This document shows, one piece after another, positions 51,329 through 60,105 of a stretch of 64,000 nucleotides of DNA. Made by a program: the position numbers and the translations under genes. Within the stretch, counting starts at the first letter, position 1, and each line of letters begins with the position of its first letter. This stretch comes from Sulfurimonas sp. HSL3-2 (lineage in GTDB: Bacteria > Campylobacterota > Campylobacteria > Campylobacterales > Sulfurimonadaceae), in assembly GCF_039645965.1 (NCBI RefSeq), contig NZ_CP147917.1:186001-250000 (forward strand), given 5' to 3'. Under the pieces are notes generated by a model. It did not search any database. It was not told where the DNA came from and saw nothing but the letters and a program-made list of their open reading frames with translations.

Positions 51329-52914
51329 TGGTATTAAAATATCCATATAAAAATTTTTATGAGATGGTAGTCTCAAACGCTGCCCTTCTACCGAATAAAA
51401 AAGTGGTCTTTATCGATGATGAGAAGATCACAAATAAAGAGCTCTTGGATAAAGTCGATTCTTGTGCAAGGTTTTTAGAGATCAGCGGTCTGAAAGCTGA
51501 TGACAGGGTGGCTTTGATCCTGCCGAACTCTTTAGAGTTTTTAGTATCCGTTTTTGCTGTTTGTAAACTCGGCGGAGTGGTCGTACCGATAAATAATATG
51601 TTAAAGCGTGACGAATACGAGTATATTTTAAACGACTGTGAAGCGAAGATACTTATAACATCTGTAAATTTTGAAAAAGAGACAAAAGGACTTTCACAGA
51701 CGACACCGGTTCAAAAGACGATCTGGATAGATGAAGCACCCGATATGGATGAAGACAACATACTTTTGGGGAAGGTCGAATATTCTCATCCGCAAAAAGA
51801 GAGCTTAGATGCGGAGTGTCCTGTAGATGTAAGCAAAGAACTGGATGATCTTGCGGTCATATTTTATACATCGGGCACTACTGGAAATCCAAAAGGTGCG
51901 ATGCTTAGCTATAAAAACATCTTTTCAAATCTTGTCGCTGGAAGTATGTTATTTGATATTCGGCAAAAAGACAGGTTCATTATCTATCTCCCTATGTTTC
52001 ATGCTTTTACGTTTTCGATCATGATGCTTCTCCCGATCTTTTCAAGTTCTTCCATTGTCATTGTCCGTAAGCTGCTGCCATTTAGCAATATCATTAAGCA
52101 GACACTTTTAAAACGCGTGACAGTATTCTTAGGTGTTCCGGATATTTATAATGCTCTTATCCGTGCAAAACTGCCTTGGTATTTTTTATGGTTTAACTCT
52201 ATACGCGTGTTTATATCGGGTGCATCGGCACTTAGCGAAGATACGTTAAACAGATATACCAGAGTGTTTAAGCGGGCGAAGATGCTTGAAGGGTATGGTC
52301 TGAGCGAGTGTTCACCGGCTGTTTGTGTAAATACGCTAAAATTTCAAAAAGCATATTCTGTCGGAAGACCCTTACCCGGTTATGAAATAAAGATTGTAGA
52401 TGATGAGATGGTCGAGGTCGCCATTGGTGAAGTCGGTGAGATCATCGTGCACGGGGATTGTGTTATGCAGGGGTATTTGGGCAATCCACAGGCAACAGAT
52501 GAGACGATCATCAACGGCTGGCTTCGTACCGGAGATCTGGGTAAAATAGATGAAGACGGTTTCGTTTATATAGTCGATCGTATAAAAGATATTATAATAT
52601 CCAAAGGGATAAATATTTATCCTCGCCAAATCGAGGAGGAGCTTATGCATCTTCCTTATGTGAAGCTTTGTGCCGTAGTCGCAAAACAGGATGTTCACAG
52701 CGGAGAGATCCCTATAGCATTTATTGTTTTAGATGACGAGGTAGACAAAGCTGAGATAACACAGGCGAAGGTCAAACAGGATCTAAAAGACAGACTGGCA
52801 AATTTTAAAATACCGAGATCATTTCATTTTGTGGAAGATCTACCAAAAACAGCAACAGGAAAGGTTCTTAAACGCCTACTCAAAGAGCGGTTAAGAGAAC
52901 AGGGAAAAATTTGA
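51328..52914 (+). CDS. AMP-forming fatty-acid-CoA ligase
   Basis: 528 residues. The ATP-binding motif VIFYTSGTTGNPKGAMLSYK (about 185-204), GYGLSECSP, GWLRTGDLGKIDEDGFVYIV, and the C-terminal catalytic lysine region LPKTATGKVLKR. Converts a carboxylic acid to acyl-CoA (FadD-like) or acyl-ACP. Translationally coupled to the FadL porin before it and to the AAA ATPase after it (TTGA overlap). No beta-oxidation genes are nearby. Confidence 0.9.
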   Translation: MVLKYPYKNFYEMVVSNAALLPNKKVVFIDDEKITNKELLDKVDSCARFLEISGLKADDRVALILPNSLEFLVSVFAVCKLGGVVVPINNMLKRDEYEYILNDCEAKILITSVNFEKETKGLSQTTPVQKTIWIDEAPDMDEDNILLGKVEYSHPQKESLDAECPVDVSKELDDLAVIFYTSGTTGNPKGAMLSYKNIFSNLVAGSMLFDIRQKDRFIIYLPMFHAFTFSIMMLLPIFSSSSIVIVRKLLPFSNIIKQTLLKRVTVFLGVPDIYNALIRAKLPWYFLWFNSIRVFISGASALSEDTLNRYTRVFKRAKMLEGYGLSECSPAVCVNTLKFQKAYSVGRPLPGYEIKIVDDEMVEVAIGEVGEIIVHGDCVMQGYLGNPQATDETIINGWLRTGDLGKIDEDGFVYIVDRIKDIIISKGINIYPRQIEEELMHLPYVKLCAVVAKQDVHSGEIPIAFIVLDDEVDKAEITQAKVKQDLKDRLANFKIPRSFHFVEDLPKTATGKVLKRLLKERLREQGKI

Positions 52915-54644
52915 AAAACGTAATTAATTTTATAGAAAACGAAGATGTAGTAAAAAGTGAACTATTTGCACAATTAAAATGTAGTGAAGCTGAAGTAAAA
53001 ATCTTGCAGCAGCTAGTTAAAAAATATCTTCAGGGAAATGAAGATATGTTGGTATTGGAGGTTTTACAGGACCTTTACGGTACGGAAGAGTACAGATATC
53101 TTGACCATTTGGCAGACATAAAAGTGCTGCTGGAACTTGGATGGATCAACCAGAGAAGTTTCACTCCCGTAAAGATAAGCGAGGTTACAAACCTTGAACT
53201 TCTAACGGGTGTCGTAGGACTTACTTCATCATTTTTAAAACTGCTTGAAGAGGGAAGCTTGGAAATGTCACTTCCTGACGTCAAGCCATATGCTGATCAT
53301 CTAGAGTATCTCCAAGATCAGTTCTTTAGAATAGAGATGTATCAAAAGATGAGTTCTATCCGTCATAACGTGCATGAACACTCACTCGGTATCGACCGCA
53401 TCCAAAACAAGTTGAAGCTTCTTGAGACTAGAATAGCCGAACGTATCGCGCAGACGGCGGAAGATATAGTGCTTGACAAGTTTTTTAAACAGAAAAAACT
53501 GGAGAAAAAAGAGGAGATCATCTTCTTGGCTCTGCTTCGCGAGGAGTATAATGCAACAGATGCTTCATTACGAGAGATGACGGCATTAATTGATCTGATC
53601 TCATTTGACGATTACGACCGTATCAAAAACCGTTCTCTTTTAGAAGACGGTTCAAAACTGATAAGCGAAGATATCATCGATTATGAAGAGATGTTAAATC
53701 CTTTTGGCGGGATATCAAGATCTTTTTATATAACTGATGAGATCCTTCAGTCGATCATCCACCCTCAAAAGAAGAAAAAGGTCACAAAACTCAAGCTCGA
53801 TATGCTGATAAAAGATCAGGATATTTTTGAACTTATCGATCCTGATACGAATCTTGATGATGTTGTCCTTAATCCGAAGACCAGAGAGACTCTGCACAGT
53901 CTGATGCGCCAAGTCGATAAGGAAGTGGTCGCGCGTCTGGTCTCATGGGGAGTAAAAGATAAAAAAAGCGGCATCGATGCACGTATCATCTTTTACGGTG
54001 CACCGGGAACAGGAAAGACTATGACAGCGCATTCTCTTGCAAAATCCTTAAAACGTCAGGTACTTAGTTTTGACTGTTCAAAGATCCTTTCTATGTATGT
54101 CGGTGAGAGTGAAAAAAATGTGCGTAAGATCTTTGATACATACTATGAGCTAACAGCAAAGACAAAAACGGAGCCGGTACTACTGTTAAATGAAGCAGAC
54201 CAGTTCTTAAGTGCTCGTTCAAGCGGTCCTGGAGGCGGAGCAGAGCAGATGCATAACCAGATGCAGAACATCTTTTTAGAACAGATCGAGAACTTTAAAG
54301 GTATTCTTGTCGCTACGACGAACCTGCTTGAGAACATCGATGTAGCATTTTCAAGACGTTTTAATTATAAGATAGAGTTCAAAAAACCTGATGAGAAACA
54401 GCGTCGTGAACTGTGGAAGAAGATGCTTCCGCATGGTGCCCCTTATGAAGAAGGATTTGATGTAGACAAGCTTGTACGCTATTCATTGACGGGTGGTCAG
54501 ATACATCTGATCATAAAAAATACTGCTTACAGCGTTGCTGTGAAAGAGGATCCTCTTTTTACATTAGAGGACTTTATCGTCCATATCGAGAAAGAGAAAT
54601 CCGGTAATTTCGATAGCGAAAAATCTATGGGATTCCTGATATAA
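52911..54644 (+). CDS. AAA+ ATPase with long helical N-terminal region
   Basis: 577 residues from a TTG at 52911 (AGGGAAAAA upstream), overlapping the ligase stop by 4 bp. The N-terminal ~350 residues are helical and unrecognised. The AAA domain has Walker A FYGAPGTGKT (361-370), second-region YVGESEKNVRKIF, a Walker B reading LLLNEAD (424-430) with Asn in place of the first acidic residue, sensor-1 ATTN, and arginine-finger RR (482-483). Resembles SpoVK/CbbX-like and proteasome-type AAA proteins that remodel partners. Partner unknown; operon with fatty-acid uptake genes. Confidence 0.82.
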   Translation: MKNVINFIENEDVVKSELFAQLKCSEAEVKILQQLVKKYLQGNEDMLVLEVLQDLYGTEEYRYLDHLADIKVLLELGWINQRSFTPVKISEVTNLELLTGVVGLTSSFLKLLEEGSLEMSLPDVKPYADHLEYLQDQFFRIEMYQKMSSIRHNVHEHSLGIDRIQNKLKLLETRIAERIAQTAEDIVLDKFFKQKKLEKKEEIIFLALLREEYNATDASLREMTALIDLISFDDYDRIKNRSLLEDGSKLISEDIIDYEEMLNPFGGISRSFYITDEILQSIIHPQKKKKVTKLKLDMLIKDQDIFELIDPDTNLDDVVLNPKTRETLHSLMRQVDKEVVARLVSWGVKDKKSGIDARIIFYGAPGTGKTMTAHSLAKSLKRQVLSFDCSKILSMYVGESEKNVRKIFDTYYELTAKTKTEPVLLLNEADQFLSARSSGPGGGAEQMHNQMQNIFLEQIENFKGILVATTNLLENIDVAFSRRFNYKIEFKKPDEKQRRELWKKMLPHGAPYEEGFDVDKLVRYSLTGGQIHLIIKNTAYSVAVKEDPLFTLEDFIVHIEKEKSGNFDSEKSMGFLI

Positions 54645-54889
54645 GATTACTAAACGACTCAATTTGCCTCTATTTTTATGTTACAAAACGACACGAAAGT
54701 TAAAATAATATAATTTTTGTGTTTCCCTTTGTGACATTCAACCATCTTCTTTTATTAACACTTCTTGCTTTAAAGCTCTTTTTGCTATAGTGCATCCAAC
54801 TGTTTTTTCAACACTGTGAGTAGTATTACAAAATTTAATGTAAACTGCTTTATAATGTTTGAAAACAAAAATAAACTAAGGTAGGGTGT
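54645..54889. other. intergenic region upstream of the nuo operon
   Basis: 245 bp with several TATAAT-like boxes. The last (54851) best fits the nuo promoter; others near 54705 and 54785 could give longer leaders or a small RNA. No gene is recognised. Confidence 0.5.
54851..54856 (+). promoter_or_regulatory. -10 box of the nuo operon
   Basis: TATAAT in CTGCTTTATAATGTTTG, 33 nt before the nuoA ATG; AAGG lies between. Confidence 0.5.
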
Positions 54890-55279
54890 ATGGAGCATAT
54901 TAACACTGCAAATACATATTTTGGGGTATTTGTACTATTTGCATTAACATTTGGTGCGTTCTTTACTACAACGATTATTGCAAGACTTGCAAGTCGTGCA
55001 ATGGCGACAAAAGATACAGAAAAAATCAAACTTTCTGTGTATGAATGTGGACCTGAGATAACAAAACAGCCAAACAGATTATCTCCGCAATTTTATCTGT
55101 TTGCGTTACTTTTCATACTTTTTGATGTTGAGATCGTTTTCATGTTCCCATGGGCAGTAGATTTTAAATATCTTGGTTGGTTTGGATTCGTCGAGATGAT
55201 GACATTTATCTTATTACTTGCAATCGGTTTTGTATATGCATGGAAAAAAGGAGCCTTAGAATGGCACAACATAAAGTAA
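54890..55279 (+). CDS. nuoA: NADH-quinone oxidoreductase subunit A
   Basis: 129 residues, three membrane helices. Signature [20 protein letters not shown] and [15 protein letters not shown]-type [19 protein letters not shown]. Membrane-arm subunit of complex I at the hinge with the peripheral arm. First gene of the operon; overlaps nuoB by 19 bp. Confidence 0.94.
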   Translation: MEHINTANTYFGVFVLFALTFGAFFTTTIIARLASRAMATKDTEKIKLSVYECGPEITKQPNRLSPQFYLFALLFILFDVEIVFMFPWAVDFKYLGWFGFVEMMTFILLLAIGFVYAWKKGALEWHNIK

Positions 55280-55770
55280 ATTATACGCAGAATGCCGGAC
55301 TACCGGTAGCTCTCACAACAATAGACAAAGTTGTAAACTGGGGACGTTCAAATTCACTTTGGGCGCTTACATACGGTCTGGCTTGTTGTGGGATCGAGAT
55401 GATGGCTTCAGGTGCATCACGTTATGACTTCGACCGTTACGGAACGATCTTTAGAGCATCTCCTCGTCAGGCTGATGTTATGATAGTTGCAGGGACACTG
55501 ACAAAAAAACACGCTGAGTTTATTAAGCGTCTATACGATCAAATGACTGAACCAAGATGGGTTATCTCTATGGGTTCATGTGCGAATACAGGTGGTATGT
55601 TCAACACTTATGCAACGGTTCAGGGGGCTGACCGTGTTATTCCTGTTGATCTTTATCTTCCGGGTTGTGCACCTCGTCCTGAAACGTTACAGTATGGCGT
55701 GATGCTTCTACAAAAGAAGATCCGTGCTGAAAAAGCGATCAAAAACCAAAAAGCAAAAAGGTTAATGTAA
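55261..55770 (+). CDS. nuoB: NADH-quinone oxidoreductase subunit B
   Basis: 169 residues from the ATG at 55261, inside the nuoA 3' end; a longer frame from 55177 is in nuoA and is rejected. Cluster N2 ligands are present: [10 protein letters not shown] (tandem Cys), [10 protein letters not shown] and PGCAPRPE. N2 passes electrons to quinone. Stop overlaps nuoC start (TAATG). Confidence 0.95.
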   Translation: MAQHKVNYTQNAGLPVALTTIDKVVNWGRSNSLWALTYGLACCGIEMMASGASRYDFDRYGTIFRASPRQADVMIVAGTLTKKHAEFIKRLYDQMTEPRWVISMGSCANTGGMFNTYATVQGADRVIPVDLYLPGCAPRPETLQYGVMLLQKKIRAEKAIKNQKAKRLM

Positions 55771-56576
55771 TGAGAGCATATACACCTAAAGATGACGTAC
55801 AGGCAAAGCCGTACTACACAGATAGATTTTATGTAGCTCCTCAAGTACCAAAGCAAGATGTAGAGAGCGATGAAGTCTTTGCAGCTGATTTAGCGGCTAT
55901 CAAAGCGAAATTCGAAGTTTTAGACGCGTATATCCAAGTTGAGCAGATGGTTGTATACATCAACGCTAAAGACAACTACGGAGTACTTGAACTTTTACGT
56001 GATGAACTTGAATACACACAGCTTTCAGAGATGAGTGCTATTGACTGGATCGCAAAAAGCAGCCAGTTTGAGATCTTTTATCAAATGCTTTCAATGGGGA
56101 AAAGAAAACGTATCCGCATCAAATGTTTCATCGGTAAAGATGAAGCTATCAACAGTGTTGAAAAACTTTTTCGCAGTGCAGACTGGTCAGAGCGTGAGAT
56201 GTATGATATGTTCGGAATCGAAGTAAATAACCATCCATTCTTGAAACGTATCCTTATGCCTTATGACTGGGAAGGTTTTCCACTTCTTAAAACATATCCG
56301 CTTGAGGGTGACGAGTTCGCTCAATGGTATGAAGTTGATAAGATCTACGGAAAAGAAGCTCGTGATGTCATCGGACCTGAAATCCGTGATACTGCACGTG
56401 TAGACCGTTATGATAGTGAGCGTTTCGCTCGTTTAGGACATGAAGTTCCTAAAGGTACTAAGATTACTGGTAACGAACCTAAGACTCCGCTTGGATACCA
56501 AGAAGAGGGCGGTGTATTCTTAATCGATAGATTCGATGAAGAAAAATCAGTAATTATCACAGACAGGGATAGGTAA
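55770..56576 (+). CDS. nuoC: NADH-quinone oxidoreductase subunit C
   Basis: 268 residues. The 30-kDa subunit domain lies in the middle: [20 protein letters not shown] and [20 protein letters not shown]- and C-terminal extensions (the last ~45 residues, [14 protein letters not shown]) make it longer than typical. NuoC and NuoD are separate here, unlike the E. coli fusion. Confidence 0.94.
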   Translation: MRAYTPKDDVQAKPYYTDRFYVAPQVPKQDVESDEVFAADLAAIKAKFEVLDAYIQVEQMVVYINAKDNYGVLELLRDELEYTQLSEMSAIDWIAKSSQFEIFYQMLSMGKRKRIRIKCFIGKDEAINSVEKLFRSADWSEREMYDMFGIEVNNHPFLKRILMPYDWEGFPLLKTYPLEGDEFAQWYEVDKIYGKEARDVIGPEIRDTARVDRYDSERFARLGHEVPKGTKITGNEPKTPLGYQEEGGVFLIDRFDEEKSVIITDRDR

Positions 56577-56580
56577 GCTC

Positions 56581-57819
56581 ATGCAACAACAAAATAGATT
56601 AAGACCGTTTTTTGAAAATATTACGTTTGATCGTGACGACAATGAGATGATCCTTAACTTCGGGCCGCAACACCCGTCTGCGCATGGTCAGTTACGTCTT
56701 ATGCTTCATCTGCAACAAGAGATGATCGTAAAAGCACATCCGGATATCGGATATCTTCACCGCGGTATGGAGAAGATGGCTGAAAACATGATCTACAACG
56801 AGTTTATGCCGACAACAGACCGTATGGACTATATCGCATCAAGTTCGAACAACTACGGATTTGCTCTTGCAGTAGAGAAACTGATAGGTCTAGAAGTTCC
56901 TCGCCGTGCAAAAGTTATCCGTATGATGCTTTTAGAGATGAACAGACTTATGTCTCACCTTTTCTGGTTGGCTACGACTGCACTTGATATCGGTGCTATG
57001 ACAGTGTTCCTATTTGCTTTCCGTGAGCGTGAACATCTTATGGACTTAATAGAAGATTATTGTGGTGCGCGTCTAACTCATGCGGCTATCCGTATCGGTG
57101 GTGTTCCATTGGATATTCCGGATAACTTTATTGCGGATCTAAGAACATTCTTGGACAAACTTCCTGCAAATATCAAAGACTACGAGGATCTTCTTGATTC
57201 TAACCGTATCTGGCGTATGAGAATGGAAGATGTAGGTGTGATCTCTAAAGAGATGGCACTTTCTTGGGGATGTACTGGGCCTATGCTTCGTGCTAGCGGT
57301 GTTGCTTGGGATATCCGCAAAGAGGAGCCATATGAGCTTTATGATGAAGTAGAGTTCAAAGTTCCTGTTTCTGATAAAGGTGACAACTTTGCACGTTACC
57401 GTATCTACATGGAAGAGATGAGACAAACTGCTCATATCTTGTATCAAACGATAGACATGTATGAAGAGACTGTTAAAAACAATCAAACAGAGTTGATGGC
57501 TCATGCACCAAAATATATCTCTGCTCCTAAGCTAGATATCATGACTCAAAACTACTCTTTGATGCAGCACTTTGTGCTTGTCACTCAAGGTATGCGTCCT
57601 CCTGTAGGAGAGGTTTATATTCCGACTGAATCACCAAAAGGTGAACTTGGATATTTCATACACTCAGAGGGCGGTCCATATCCGTACCGTTTAAAACTTC
57701 GTGCGCCGTCTTTCTGGCATACGGGTATTTTAACAGACTTACTTCCTGGACACTATATTCCAGACGTTGTTTCAATTATCGGTACGACTAACATCGTATT
57801 TGGTGAAGTAGATAGATAA
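56581..57819 (+). CDS. nuoD: NADH-quinone oxidoreductase subunit D
   Basis: 412 residues. The 49-kDa subunit lining the quinone site: [71 protein letters not shown] and PSFWHTGIL. All expected quinone-site segments are present. Starts 4 bp after nuoC. Confidence 0.95.
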   Translation: MQQQNRLRPFFENITFDRDDNEMILNFGPQHPSAHGQLRLMLHLQQEMIVKAHPDIGYLHRGMEKMAENMIYNEFMPTTDRMDYIASSSNNYGFALAVEKLIGLEVPRRAKVIRMMLLEMNRLMSHLFWLATTALDIGAMTVFLFAFREREHLMDLIEDYCGARLTHAAIRIGGVPLDIPDNFIADLRTFLDKLPANIKDYEDLLDSNRIWRMRMEDVGVISKEMALSWGCTGPMLRASGVAWDIRKEEPYELYDEVEFKVPVSDKGDNFARYRIYMEEMRQTAHILYQTIDMYEETVKNNQTELMAHAPKYISAPKLDIMTQNYSLMQHFVLVTQGMRPPVGEVYIPTESPKGELGYFIHSEGGPYPYRLKLRAPSFWHTGILTDLLPGHYIPDVVSIIGTTNIVFGEVDR

Positions 57820-57828
57820 GGATTAGCA

Positions 57829-58053
57829 ATGTTACGTTACGATTTACGTCATCTTAAAGACGATTTTGAACCAAGAATGAAAGAGATACTAAAATCTCAT
57901 CCGGCTGGACAAGTCGGGATATTCTTATTTGAAGTGGGTGATTTTACTCCTGTTCAGCGTTCTGCTGACTTGGTAAAAGAATCAGGGTATGAGCTACTAA
58001 ACTCATTAAAGTTTAACGAAGTCGATTGGACTGTCGTAGTTAAAAAAAGTTAG
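57829..58053 (+). CDS. small cysteine-free protein in the NuoE position
   Basis: 74 residues (MLRYDLRHLKDDFEPRMKEI). It contains no cysteine, so it cannot bind the 2Fe-2S cluster of true NuoE (24-kDa). In H. pylori and C. jejuni two lineage-specific genes (HP1264/HP1265, Cj1575/Cj1574) stand where nuoE and nuoF should be, and this gene corresponds to the first. Role: likely a structural adaptor for the electron-input module (inference). Confidence 0.8.
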   Translation: MLRYDLRHLKDDFEPRMKEILKSHPAGQVGIFLFEVGDFTPVQRSADLVKESGYELLNSLKFNEVDWTVVVKKS

Positions 58054-58062
58054 GAAGTTATT

Positions 58063-60096
58063 TTGAGTAAAGTCTATTTTTCCACTTGGAATGGTGAATT
58101 TATCAACAACATAAACAAACCTGAAGATCAGTGGGAAGAATCAGCATATAACTTGCCGGTGCAGTACGACGCACACCGTGAATCAAAAGCATTCATCGGT
58201 TGGGACGGCGTAGCGGTATTCAATGCAGATGTGGATGTTATACGTCTGGCAACTGAATACGCAGCACAATACCAAGTTTATTCAGAAGCGTGCGGACGCT
58301 GTGCACCTGGAAGATGGGGCGGAAGAATACTTTATGATATGCTTGATAAAATTGCTCGCGGTGAGGGTGACATCTCTGATCTAGATCACTTAAAAGAGAT
58401 CAGTAAAAGTATGCAGATCACTTCAAAGTGTGAGATAGGTAAGACTGTTCCAAATCCTATTTTGGACCTTATGACACATTTTGAAGATGAGTTTATGGCT
58501 TGTATCAACGATAAAAAACCATCGAAACATTACGATGCAGAGATCAACTATATAGCAAAGATTACTGCTCCATGTACTGATGCGTGTCCGGCTCATGTCG
58601 ACATCCCGGGTTATATCGAGGGTGTAAGAGATCTTCGTTTTGACGATTCTCTTATGGCAACGCGTCAGACTATGCCTCTAGCGCATACATGCGGACGTGT
58701 TTGTCCGCATCCTTGTGAAGATGCATGTCGCCGTACAAACCTTGATGAGCCTATATCGATCATGGAACTTAAACGTCTTGGAGCCGACTATGAAACGGAT
58801 CATGGTTTTGGTTTCTTCCACCCGGAAGAACAAAAACCGAAACTTGACAAGAAAGTAGCCGTAATCGGTGCAGGTCCTGCAGGTCTTACGACTGCATATT
58901 ATCTGGCGCTTGAAGGTATCGATGTCGATGTTTATGAAGAACTTCCGGTTCTTGGCGGTGAAGTCGCTGTCGGTGTCCCTGAATACCGTATGCCGATTGA
59001 CAAGTACAACAAAGATATCGAATGTGTCAAAGATCTTGGTGTTAATTTTATCGTTAATACGAAAGTCACTGCGGATATGATGCGTCAGTTTGAAAAAGAC
59101 TATGATGCTGTTATGGTCGCAACGGGTACGAGAATATCTAAGAAAGTATATGCTGATAATGAAAGAGCAGAGATAAAAGGTTACTGGGGAGCGATAGATT
59201 TCCTTGATAAAGTAAATCTTTTTGAAAAATACGGTTATACGATCGATAAAGCTGACCAAGATGAGAACCTTTTAACTACTGATTATGTCGATCTGACTGG
59301 CAAGACAGTCGTTTGTGTCGGTGGTGGTTTTACATCTATGGACGTTGTTCGTTGTTCGATCCGTGCAAATGCAGAAAAAGTATATATGATCTATCGTAGA
59401 GATGAGAGAACTATCATCAACAATACGACATATGAAGAGTATCATGAAGCGGTCGAAGAGGGTGTTGAGTTCCTTTTCCACTCTGCAGTCGCGGAGATAA
59501 AAGATGAGAACGATATCTTAAAATCTCTTATCGTCGATAAGTTCGAACTGGTTCCTGATCCAAATGGAGGACGTGCTCAACTTGTGAAGATAGAGGGTGC
59601 GTCTTACGAGATCAAAGCTGATTATCTTATCCCGGCGGTAAGTCAAAGTGCCGATCTTAAACTTCTTCCTGAAGAGTGGGAGATCGAGATGACTTCATGG
59701 GCGACTATTAAGACAAACGGGAAAGATTATATGACATCTCGCAAAGGCATCTTTGCTTCAGGAGACTGTGAGTATGGTCCGATGACTATCGTTAATGCGG
59801 TCGGTCAGGCAAAACGTGCAGCTTCTGTAATAGCAAGATATGTCCAAACGGGTGAAGTGACTTTGACTGATGATGAGATCATGGAAGACCACCTTCGTAA
59901 ACTTCGTGTCTATGACAAAAAAGAGAAGATCACGGGCTGGCTTCCTGGATTGCCTCGTGAAGTGAGTGTGAAACTTGACGTCGATGACCGTAAGTACAAC
60001 AACAAAGAGGTGAACTTAGGTTTCACTCAAGAAGAAGCTCTAAGTGAAGCTGACAGATGTATGCGTTGCTACTATATTGCAATGACAGCGGTTTAA
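58063..60096 (+). CDS. GltD-like flavoprotein with NuoF-like Fe-S segment, in the NuoF position
   Basis: 677 residues from a TTG at 58063 (AGGA upstream). Residues ~70-150 resemble the C-terminal 4Fe-4S segment of NuoF: SEACGRCAPGRWGG (C77, C80, but Gly83 where the third ligand should be) and C123. No NuoF FMN/NADH domain is present. From ~165 it is GltD-like: Fe-S cysteines C171, C175, C210, C214, C218, C222; FAD site VIGAGPAGLTTAYYL (268-282); second nucleotide site CVGGGFTSMDVVR (418-430) with YRRDERT; and a C-terminal CMRC (666-669). Probably feeds electrons from NAD(P)H or another donor into complex I (inference). Confidence 0.85.
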   Translation: MSKVYFSTWNGEFINNINKPEDQWEESAYNLPVQYDAHRESKAFIGWDGVAVFNADVDVIRLATEYAAQYQVYSEACGRCAPGRWGGRILYDMLDKIARGEGDISDLDHLKEISKSMQITSKCEIGKTVPNPILDLMTHFEDEFMACINDKKPSKHYDAEINYIAKITAPCTDACPAHVDIPGYIEGVRDLRFDDSLMATRQTMPLAHTCGRVCPHPCEDACRRTNLDEPISIMELKRLGADYETDHGFGFFHPEEQKPKLDKKVAVIGAGPAGLTTAYYLALEGIDVDVYEELPVLGGEVAVGVPEYRMPIDKYNKDIECVKDLGVNFIVNTKVTADMMRQFEKDYDAVMVATGTRISKKVYADNERAEIKGYWGAIDFLDKVNLFEKYGYTIDKADQDENLLTTDYVDLTGKTVVCVGGGFTSMDVVRCSIRANAEKVYMIYRRDERTIINNTTYEEYHEAVEEGVEFLFHSAVAEIKDENDILKSLIVDKFELVPDPNGGRAQLVKIEGASYEIKADYLIPAVSQSADLKLLPEEWEIEMTSWATIKTNGKDYMTSRKGIFASGDCEYGPMTIVNAVGQAKRAASVIARYVQTGEVTLTDDEIMEDHLRKLRVYDKKEKITGWLPGLPREVSVKLDVDDRKYNNKEVNLGFTQEEALSEADRCMRCYYIAMTAV

Positions 60097-60105
60097 GGGG
60101 ATTGG

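Noticed and set aside
55177-55260. 28-residue N-terminal extension of NuoB
   Set aside because: It is out-of-frame nuoA coding sequence; NuoB proteins begin near [11 protein letters not shown].
58678-59259. 193-codon open frame on the minus strand inside the GltD-like gene
   Set aside because: It lies wholly within a well-supported gene, is rich in Phe/Ile/Arg as expected of an antisense frame, and has no domain or ribosome site.
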